DNA of 9,253 bases from Actinomycetes bacterium (GTDB lineage Bacteria; Actinomycetota; CADDZG01; JAHWKV01): contig JAJCYF010000023.1 in assembly GCA_029263035.1 (NCBI GenBank), forward strand, positions 1 through 9,253, in the 5' to 3' direction. A program made the position numbers and the translations under genes. Numbering within the stretch: position 1 is the stretch's first letter; each line of letters begins with the position of its first letter. Shown piece by piece: positions 1 through 5,137 of the stretch. The notes below the pieces were generated by a model. It worked only from the letters and a program-made list of their open reading frames with translations. It did not search any database and had not been told where the DNA came from.

Positions 1-418
1 GGTGCGGCAGCGGCCGGGTCCCCGGCTCGTACTCGGAAACCAGAGTCCCGCACCCGGCTATCCGGTCGAACAGGTCCCTGTGGCGGGCGGGGTAGCAGAT
101 GTCCAGCCCGCACCCGAGGACCGCTACCGTGCGGCCGCCCGCGGCCAGGGCGCCCCGGTGGGCGGCTCCGTCTATGCCCTTGGCCAGGCCGCTGACGATG
201 GTGATACCCGACCTGGCAAGCTCCCCGGCCAGCCAGAAGGCAGCTTCCAGCCCATATCGGCTGGCGCGCCTGGTACCCACGACCGCCAGCGCCGGAGCGG
301 GCTCCAGCGGCACGCCCTCCAGCCACAACCGCCCCGGCGGCTCCGGTACCTCCCGCAACAGCGCCGGGTACTCGCAGTCTCTGCAGCCGATGGTCCGCGG
401 GTTCACGGAGCCCCCCAT
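1..418 (-). CDS. dprA: DNA processing protein DprA, partial (3' end beyond the window)
   Basis: The 139 visible codons match the Rossmann-like DprA/Smf core. Residues 46-56 read VVGTRRASRYG, 75-83 VSGLAKGID, 98-106 VAVLGCGLD and 127-134 VSEYEPGT; together these form the single-stranded-DNA-binding core that loads RecA on incoming DNA in transformation and recombination. The protein is cut by the left edge just before the expected FP-RNR segment. The start is uncertain: ATG at 418 overlaps the yifB stop by 16 bases, whereas GTG at 406 gives a GTGA overlap with a G-rich run 4 bases upstream. With either start the Rossmann core begins almost at once, so the N-terminal SAM/helical domain of many DprA proteins is missing. 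Position right after yifB is usual in Actinomycetota and other phyla. Family certain, start less so. Confidence 0.93.
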   Translation of the reverse strand, partial: MGGSVNPRTIGCRDCEYPALLREVPEPPGRLWLEGVPLEPAPALAVVGTRRASRYGLEAAFWLAGELARSGITIVSGLAKGIDGAAHRGALAAGGRTVAVLGCGLDICYPARHRDLFDRIAGCGTLVSEYEPGTRPLPH

Positions 419-1905
419 ACCGGACGCCGGTACTGAAGGGCTTCGGCCAGGTGCTGCTCGCAGATCTCCTCGGAGGCGTTCAGGTCGGCGATGGAACGTG
501 CGACCCGCACCACCCGGTCCACCCCCCGGGCCGACGCGTCCACCGCACCGGCGGCCCGGCGAAGGACCTGCCGGGCCGCCGGGCCGAGGTCGCCCACGCT
601 CAAAGCATCCGGCCCGGCCTCCAGCCGGCGCGCCCGGAATGCCCGGGCGAGGATCACGCGGTCTCTGACCACCGCGCTCGGCTCGGCCGGCTCCAGGTCG
701 AACAACTCCTCGGGGGTCAGGCGTGGAACCTCCACCTGCAGATCGATCCGGTCCAGCAGCGGACCCGAGAGCTTGGAGCGGTAGGAGTCCAGCCGGCCGG
801 GCGGACAGACGCATTGAGCGGATACGCCGCCCCCGCCCGGGCACAGGCAGGGATTGGCCGCCGCCACAAGGCAGAACGATGCCGGGTACTCGATCCTGGT
901 GGCCTGGCGAACCACCCGGACGGATCCCTCTTCCAGCGGCTGGCGCAGGGCCTCCAGTACCGGCCGAGAGAACAGTGGAAGCTCGTCCAGAAACAAAACA
1001 CCCCGGTGGGCGAGCGAAATCTCCCCCGGCCGCGGCAGATAGCTGCCGCCGCCGATGATTGCCGCGGCGGAGGCGTGGTGGTGGGGTGCCCGGAACGGCC
1101 GTTCCACCACCAGCGCCTGCTCCGGGGCAAGCATTCCGGCCACCGACCAGACCCGGGTGGCCTCCAACGCCTCAGGCTCGGTCAGAGGGGGAAGTATCCC
1201 CGGCAGCCGCCGGGCCATCATTGTCTTGCCGCACCCGGGAGGGCCGACCAAAAGCACGTTGTGGTTGCCGGCGGCGGCAATCTCCAGGGCTCTCAGCGCC
1301 TGCGCCTGACCCCGCACCTCGCTGAGGTCCGGACCGCAGTAGGCGGACCCGCTCAACAACTCGTCTACGGTCTGCCGTTTCGGCTCCGGGGGCGGTGCGG
1401 CCCCTTTCAGAAAGGCGATGGCATCCCTCAGGTGGGAGACGCCGACCACCCTGAGCCCCGACACCAACCCCGCTTCCGGCAGGTTGGCCATGGGAACCAC
1501 CAGGCCCTCCCACCCCTGATCCCGGGGGGATTTGGCGGCGGCCTGAGCTCCGCGGTTGGGCCGAAGCCTGCCGTCCTGGGTCAACTCCCCCACCAACCCA
1601 TACCGATCCAGGGCAGAAAACTTCTCACCTGCGGCGGCGAGCACTCCGACTGCCAGCGGGAGGTCGAAAAGCACACCGTCCTTGCGCAGGTCTCCCGGCG
1701 CCAGGCTGGCGGTGACCCGGCGGAGGGGAAAGCTGTTGCCCGAGTTGTTGATGGCAGCCCGCACCCGGCGGGGGGCCTCCTTGACCGCCGTGCCGGGCAG
1801 CCCCACCACGTGAAAGTCCGGCAGCCCCTGGCCCAGATCGATCTCCACGTCGACCGGGCGGGCATCCATCCCCACCACCGCTACCGAACGAACCTTGGCG
1901 AACAT
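403..1905 (-). CDS. yifB: YifB family Mg chelatase-like AAA+ ATPase (ComM-like)
   Basis: The 500-residue product has the usual YifB/ComM architecture and length. An N-terminal ChlI/Lon-protease-like fold spans about 20-160, the AAA+ module about 190-395, and the Mg_chelatase C-terminal helical domain about 400-495. Visible motifs are Walker A GPPGCGKT at 221-228, RPFRAPHH at 269-276, PRPGEISLAHRG at 291-302, Walker B VLFLDE at 303-308 and LLDRIDLQVEVP at 383-394. The cysteine pairs NPCLCP (353, 355) and CVC (365, 367) correspond to the conserved Cys cluster of the family. ComM is a hexameric helicase acting in branch migration during natural transformation; for actinobacterial YifB this role is inferred. 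ATG at 1905 has no Shine-Dalgarno sequence, but a TATCGT hexamer lies 7 bases upstream. dprA follows with an overlap, which fits a joint DNA-processing role. Confidence 0.96.
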   Translation of the reverse strand: MFAKVRSVAVVGMDARPVDVEIDLGQGLPDFHVVGLPGTAVKEAPRRVRAAINNSGNSFPLRRVTASLAPGDLRKDGVLFDLPLAVGVLAAAGEKFSALDRYGLVGELTQDGRLRPNRGAQAAAKSPRDQGWEGLVVPMANLPEAGLVSGLRVVGVSHLRDAIAFLKGAAPPPEPKRQTVDELLSGSAYCGPDLSEVRGQAQALRALEIAAAGNHNVLLVGPPGCGKTMMARRLPGILPPLTEPEALEATRVWSVAGMLAPEQALVVERPFRAPHHHASAAAIIGGGSYLPRPGEISLAHRGVLFLDELPLFSRPVLEALRQPLEEGSVRVVRQATRIEYPASFCLVAAANPCLCPGGGGVSAQCVCPPGRLDSYRSKLSGPLLDRIDLQVEVPRLTPEELFDLEPAEPSAVVRDRVILARAFRARRLEAGPDALSVGDLGPAARQVLRRAAGAVDASARGVDRVVRVARSIADLNASEEICEQHLAEALQYRRPVWGAP

Positions 1906-1974
1906 ACCGGGAACGATAAAGGGCAGGGGTGACAGGTTTTGGACGCCCCGGCCGGGGTCGCAAAAAGGTCCCTT
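1906..1974 (-). other. Intergenic spacer between the propeller gene and yifB
   Basis: These 69 bases are the largest gap in the left part. They hold a perfect 12-bp palindrome, CCCCGGCCGGGG, at 1947-1958 and the TATCGT hexamer described separately. In the direction of transcription the T-run lies before the palindrome, not after it, so this is not an intrinsic terminator. The palindrome could be a protein-binding site or a chance product of high GC. Confidence 0.5.
1913..1918 (-). promoter_or_regulatory. Candidate -10 element for a leaderless yifB transcript
   Basis: On the minus strand TATCGT fits the TANNNT pattern and ends 7 bases before the yifB ATG, so transcription would begin at or next to the start codon. 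yifB has no Shine-Dalgarno sequence, and leaderless mRNAs are common in Actinomycetota. The hexamer 17 bases further upstream (CAAAAC, 1936-1941) does not resemble a -35 box. This is a suggestion only. Confidence 0.3.
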
Positions 1975-2781
1975 TCAGTCCGCCTCCGGTGACCTGACCT
2001 TCCACGTCAAACCGTCCGCCGACTCAAACAGCAGACGGTCGCCGGTTATCGCAAAGTACCCCTCGGGGGTCTGCGCCAGCGCCTCCACGGGGACCCTCAG
2101 GTCGGTGAACTGCCACGGCTCCGTTGCCGTCGACCAGAGCACCCCGCCCGCGGTTCCGATGAACCGCCGTCCCGGCTCCTCCCGATCCACAAGCACCGCC
2201 CGGACGGGGGTTTCCAGGATCCGGCTCCAGGTCGAGCCGTTGTTCTCCGAGTGCCACAGCCCGGACGAAAGATCCCCGGCCAGCATGCCGGAGGAGCCCT
2301 CCGCCACCGCGAGGGCAAGAATCTCCGGGGGCCCCCCTTCAAAGCTGCGGGGGGAGGCCGGCCCACCGGGCGGGACGGTCACCACCTCTGCGGGCCCGGC
2401 GGCGTACACGGTGCCGTCCGCTCCGCCGGTCAGCGCGGTGACCGAAGGCAGATCGGGCACGTACTCGGTGAAGTCCTCCAGGTCCGGCGACCGGTACAGC
2501 CTGCCGCCGCTCAGCACCACCACCCCGGCGCCGGCGGAGGCGGCAAGAGACTCACCTTCAAAGCCGTCGAAGGCCGTCCAGGTTGAACCGTCGGCGCTGG
2601 TCAGGACCCCGTCGGAGGTCCCTATGACAAAGCCGTCGCCGGTTACCGCCAGGCCCAGAATCGCTCCGCTGCCGGGGACCGATCCTTTGACCCGCGCTCC
2701 TTTGAAGACCGCAACCAGCATCGACCCCAGGAGCAGAAAGCCAAGCAGCGCGGCCAGCCCCAGCGGCCAGCGGCGGCGCAT
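1975..2781 (-). CDS. Membrane-anchored Asp-box (BNR-like) beta-propeller protein, function unknown
   Basis: The 268-residue product starts with basic residues (MRRRW) and a hydrophobic segment at about 6-26, so it is probably an N-in membrane anchor or uncleaved signal sequence with the rest outside the cell. The remainder consists of repeated beta-rich units. Three carry recognisable Asp-box motifs, S-x-D/N-x-G-x-T-W: SADGSTW at 62-68, SENNGSTW at 178-185 and SADGLTW at 254-260. At least three weaker units lie between them, so one small propeller of six or so blades is likely. Sialidase catalytic residues are not evident, and a scaffold or binding role is more plausible. ATG at 2781 leaves 7 bases after the yraN stop and is preferred over an in-frame TTG at 2805, which would overlap yraN and has no ribosome binding site. 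I know no member of this family at this locus. Confidence 0.8.
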   Translation of the reverse strand: MRRRWPLGLAALLGFLLLGSMLVAVFKGARVKGSVPGSGAILGLAVTGDGFVIGTSDGVLTSADGSTWTAFDGFEGESLAASAGAGVVVLSGGRLYRSPDLEDFTEYVPDLPSVTALTGGADGTVYAAGPAEVVTVPPGGPASPRSFEGGPPEILALAVAEGSSGMLAGDLSSGLWHSENNGSTWSRILETPVRAVLVDREEPGRRFIGTAGGVLWSTATEPWQFTDLRVPVEALAQTPEGYFAITGDRLLFESADGLTWKVRSPEAD

Positions 2782-2788
2782 GGCCGGC

Positions 2789-3169
2789 CTAGAACGCGTC
2801 GGCAAGGTGGGTCAGGCGAACGGGGTCGGCGGCGACCACCGAGACAACGTCGAACCGGCAGTCCCGGAACCGCGGGTGCTCCATGGCAATGTAGGCTTCG
2901 GCCAGCCTGCGCACCCTCAGTTGCTTGCGCCGGTCCACCGCCAGGGCGGGGTCGTACAAGCGGTCACGGGTGCGGCACTTCACCTCGATGAAAACCAGGG
3001 TGAGCCCGTCCATCGCAACCAGGTCCAGTTCGCCGAACCGGCACCGCCAGTTGCGGCACAGCACCCGCATTCCCTGGTTCTGCAGATAGCCCGCGGCAGA
3101 GTCCTCGCCCAGCAGTTGGATCTGTTGGTTTTCGGTCACGAACGTCAGGCTAGCGGCCGGGGGTGACAT
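2789..3169 (-). CDS. YraN family (UPF0102) PD-(D/E)XK endonuclease-fold protein
   Basis: The 126-residue product has the diagnostic UPF0102 pattern. GEDSAAGYL at 21-29 corresponds to the usual GED-A--YL helix, RNWRCRFGELDLVA lies at 39-52, and LVFIEVKCR follows at 58-66. Asp49, Glu62 and Lys64 form the PD-(D/E)XK active-site triad, with Glu22 on the first helix. The family is predicted to act on DNA and is a typical neighbour of yifB and dprA, but its cellular role is not settled. ATG at 3169 is used; GTG at 3139 (residue 11) would give an N-terminus closer to the family average. The gene follows DUF2469 after 17 bases and ends 7 bases before the propeller gene, so it lies inside the operon. 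Confidence 0.93.
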   Translation of the reverse strand: MSPPAASLTFVTENQQIQLLGEDSAAGYLQNQGMRVLCRNWRCRFGELDLVAMDGLTLVFIEVKCRTRDRLYDPALAVDRRKQLRVRRLAEAYIAMEHPRFRDCRFDVVSVVAADPVRLTHLADAF

Positions 3170-3186
3170 GTCAGCGCGGAGCCGGA

Positions 3187-3516
3187 CTACAGCTTCTCAA
3201 GGTCCCCCATGGTGGGGTTGCGATCCGCCGGCCGCGACAACTCCTCAATGTTCAGGTCCCGGACGGTGTGGATCTTGACCTCGGTGACGAAGCGGGTCGG
3301 GCGGTAGATGTCCCAGGCCCATGCGTCCTTGAGAATCAGCTCGAACCAGGTGGCAGACCCGGCACTCGAGTGGGGAACCACCTCATAGCTGTTGCACAGG
3401 TAGGAACGCCGATCCGTCTCCACCACGTAGCGGAACATCGGAAGCACGTCCCGGTACTCGCGGTACAGGGCAAGCTCGAGGTCGGTTTCAAACTGCTCTA
3501 GGTCTTCGGCACTCAT
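3187..3516 (-). CDS. DUF2469 family actinobacterial protein
   Basis: The 109-residue product matches the small conserved DUF2469 family (Rv2901c in M. tuberculosis). The opening MSAEDLEQFETDLELALYRE, the segment YVVETDRRSYL at 30-40, DAWAWDIYRPTRFV at 64-77 and DLNIEEL at 87-93 are its hallmarks. No biochemical function is established as far as I know. The family is almost exclusive to Actinomycetota and sits after rnhB in many of their genomes, which makes it the best taxonomic marker in this window. The start is well fixed by a GGGAGGT ribosome binding site 7 bases upstream. The normal rnhB neighbour is displaced here by a glycosyltransferase gene. Confidence 0.96.
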   Translation of the reverse strand: MSAEDLEQFETDLELALYREYRDVLPMFRYVVETDRRSYLCNSYEVVPHSSAGSATWFELILKDAWAWDIYRPTRFVTEVKIHTVRDLNIEELSRPADRNPTMGDLEKL

Positions 3517-3580
3517 TTGGATTACCTCCCGGTCAATTGATCGTAACCGTTCGGGGCGAAAACTTAGTGCGTGGTCCGGC
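3517..3580 (-). other. Intergenic spacer before DUF2469
   Basis: This 64-base gap holds the ribosome binding site, an 8-bp palindrome TCAATTGA at 3533-3540 and a TACGAT hexamer at 3540-3545 that could serve as a -10 box. No matching -35 box was found at 17 bases (the sequence there is ACTAAG). No terminator-like hairpin with a T-run is seen after the glycosyltransferase stop, so read-through is likely. Confidence 0.4.
3524..3530 (-). promoter_or_regulatory. Strong ribosome binding site of the DUF2469 gene
   Basis: GGGAGGT on the minus strand, 7 bases before the ATG at 3516, is one of the two strongest Shine-Dalgarno matches in the window. It suggests that DUF2469 is translated independently, unlike the coupled genes nearby. 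Confidence 0.8.
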
Positions 3581-4309
3581 TCAACGCTTCCGGCGCCCGG
3601 GGACGAGGGGCGAATACCGGGCGATACACCACAGTGTTCTCACCCCATCCCTCCAGCCGATCTTCTTACCCTCCTCGTAGGTGCGGCCGGCGTAGGAGAT
3701 GCCCACCTCGTAGATCCTCCATCCGGAACCGGCCACCTTTGCCGTGATCTCCGCCTCGACCCCAAAGCGGTTCTCCTTGATCTCCAGGCCCTCCAGCACC
3801 TCCCGGCGGAACGCTTTGTAGCACGTCTCCATATCGGTGAGATTGATGTTGGTGGCCATGTTCGACAGCGTGGTGAGCAGCCGGTTGCCCACTGAGTGCC
3901 AGTAGTACAGGACCCGGTGCGGCCGTCCCGCCAGGAACCTCGACCCGTACACCACGTCCCCGCGGCCCTCGATCAAAGGCTCCAGGAGCACGCCGTAGTC
4001 CTCGGGGTCGTACTCGAGGTCTGCGTCCTGGATGACTACGTACTTTCCGCTCGCCTGGGCAAATCCGAGCCTCAGTGCCGATCCCTTCCCCTGGTTCACC
4101 GGCTGGGAGATCACCCGCACCCGGGGGTCGTCGATGGCATGTATCGCCTGCCGGGTCCCGTCGGTCGAGCCGTCGTCAACGATGATCAGCTCGAGGGTGT
4201 AGGGCGACTCGAGCACCCGCTTGGCGGCCGCCTGAACCGTCGACTCCTCGTTGTAGCAGGGCATCACCACCGAGAGGCACTCCTCGGGGTGACCATCCGG
4301 CGGGATCAA
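3581..4309 (-). CDS. Glycosyltransferase family 2, DPM/DPG-synthase-like
   Basis: The product, about 242 residues from the TTG start, is a soluble GT-A fold enzyme resembling dolichol/polyprenyl-phosphate sugar synthases. Seen from the N-terminus are LSVVMPCYNEE, the nucleotide-binding IIVDDGSTDGT, NQGKGSALRLGF, the metal-binding QDADLEYDPEDY, VVYGSRF, a segment around TDMETCYKAFRR, the FGVEAEITAKV motif and RTYEEGKKIGWRDG near the end. No C-terminal membrane helices follow, so it is the single-domain type. Likely action is transfer of a nucleotide-activated sugar to a polyprenyl phosphate at the inner membrane face; donor and acceptor cannot be read from sequence. TTG at 4309 overlaps the rnhB stop as TTGA, and no other ATG, GTG or TTG lies close upstream. 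ATG within the first beta strand would be too short. The open frame up to 4681 is shadow of rnhB. The gene is an insertion relative to the usual rnhB-DUF2469 order. Confidence 0.9.
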   Translation of the reverse strand: MIPPDGHPEECLSVVMPCYNEESTVQAAAKRVLESPYTLELIIVDDGSTDGTRQAIHAIDDPRVRVISQPVNQGKGSALRLGFAQASGKYVVIQDADLEYDPEDYGVLLEPLIEGRGDVVYGSRFLAGRPHRVLYYWHSVGNRLLTTLSNMATNINLTDMETCYKAFRREVLEGLEIKENRFGVEAEITAKVAGSGWRIYEVGISYAGRTYEEGKKIGWRDGVRTLWCIARYSPLVPGRRKR

Positions 4310-5109
4310 ACCGACGATGTCCGCAGGGACGGCCTCGGGACGGCAGTACTGAGATCGGGCAGCAGCCGGCCTTCGGTCCCCTCGTCCGCCAGCTTGCGCA
4401 CCGGCGCGAACAGACGGCGGTGAATGGGACAGGGCCCGAAAGCCGACAGGGCCCATTTGTGCGCCGGCGACGGGTACCCCTTGTTCAGGTGGAACAGGTA
4501 GGGCGGGTAACCTTGCGACAGCTCTGCCATCAGGCGGTCCCGCATCACCTTGGCGACGATCGAAGCCGACGCAATCGACACCGACTCGCAATCTCCGCGC
4601 ACCACCATCTTGACCCGGGGCTCGTTGGGGTTGGTCTTGAGGAAGTTCCACTGGCCGTCGATCAGGAAGTAATCCGGCCACAGAGACAAACCGTCCAGGG
4701 CACGCGCGCCCGCCCGCCGCATAGCCTCCGACAATCCCACCCGGTCAATCTCATCCGGCCAGCTCAGCCCGGTGGACCAGCAGAGCGACTGCGCCCGGAT
4801 CCGGTGGGCCAGGACCTCTCTGCGCGCCGGGTCCAGCAGCTTTGAGTCACGCACCTTGTAGATGCGGCTGCCCGGCCTGAAGACCACTATTCCGACCGCC
4901 ACCGGTCCTGCCCAGGCACCCAGGCCCACCTCATCCACCCCGGCAATCAACTCCGCTCCGGTGTCGCGAAGCGCCGTCTCGTGCTTGATCCCGGGAACGG
5001 GGTTGGTTCTGGCCTTCGCCGACTTGCCCCGGACCCGGTAGGTGCGGGTTCTGTAGGTGGCCTTGTAGCTCGTTTGCGCCGGAGCGCCGGTCCCCCTGGT
5101 TGTGCTCAA
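4306..5109 (-). CDS. rnhB: Ribonuclease HII
   Basis: The 267-residue product cleaves RNA in RNA-DNA hybrids and removes single ribonucleotides from DNA. The DEDD catalytic set is visible: Asp59 and Glu60 in GVDEVG, Asp151 in FLIDG, and Asp173 in VRGD followed by SIASASIVAKVMRD. HLNKGYPSPAHKWAL at 207-221 and HRRLFAPV at 230-237 are also typical. Two features are odd. The GRG motif that recognises the RNA-DNA junction reads GLG at 62-64 (codon CTG). There is also a basic extension of about 50 residues before the core, and about 30 residues follow it. The start is TTG at 5109 with GGGGGA 6 bases upstream; no ATG or GTG precedes the core, so it is the only reasonable choice. It lies 28 bases after the second signal peptidase. 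Confidence 0.95.
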   Translation of the reverse strand: MSTTRGTGAPAQTSYKATYRTRTYRVRGKSAKARTNPVPGIKHETALRDTGAELIAGVDEVGLGAWAGPVAVGIVVFRPGSRIYKVRDSKLLDPARREVLAHRIRAQSLCWSTGLSWPDEIDRVGLSEAMRRAGARALDGLSLWPDYFLIDGQWNFLKTNPNEPRVKMVVRGDCESVSIASASIVAKVMRDRLMAELSQGYPPYLFHLNKGYPSPAHKWALSAFGPCPIHRRLFAPVRKLADEGTEGRLLPDLSTAVPRPSLRTSSV

Positions 5110-5115
5110 AGCACG

Positions 5116-5121
5116 TCCCCC
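5116..5121 (-). promoter_or_regulatory. Ribosome binding site that decides the rnhB TTG start
   Basis: GGGGGA on the minus strand, 6 bases before TTG at 5109. It supports a non-ATG start and so supports the long basic N-terminus of this RNase HII. Confidence 0.55.
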
Positions 5122-5137
5122 ATTGTTTTCGGAAAGA

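Noticed and set aside
451..1932. Open reading frame of 493 codons on the plus strand opposite yifB
   Set aside because: It mirrors a well-conserved gene in high-GC DNA, its translation has no recognisable domain, and the YifB motifs on the other strand are unambiguous.
1941..1963. Palindrome CCCCGGCCGGGG considered as an intrinsic terminator
   Set aside because: On the transcribed strand the T-run precedes the palindrome and the sequence after it is not T-rich.
2782..2805. TTG start at 2805 for the propeller protein
   Set aside because: It would overlap yraN by 17 bases without a ribosome binding site; ATG at 2781 places the basic residues and membrane helix in the normal position.
1895..3166. 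Open reading frame of 423 codons on the plus strand opposite the propeller gene and yraN
   Set aside because: Low-complexity Pro/Ser/Arg-rich translation spanning two real minus-strand genes; a codon-bias shadow.
4310..4681. N-terminal extension of the glycosyltransferase to a start at 4681
   Set aside because: This part overlaps the rnhB coding sequence out of frame, is Pro/Arg-rich and shows no family similarity; the GT-A fold begins after 4309.
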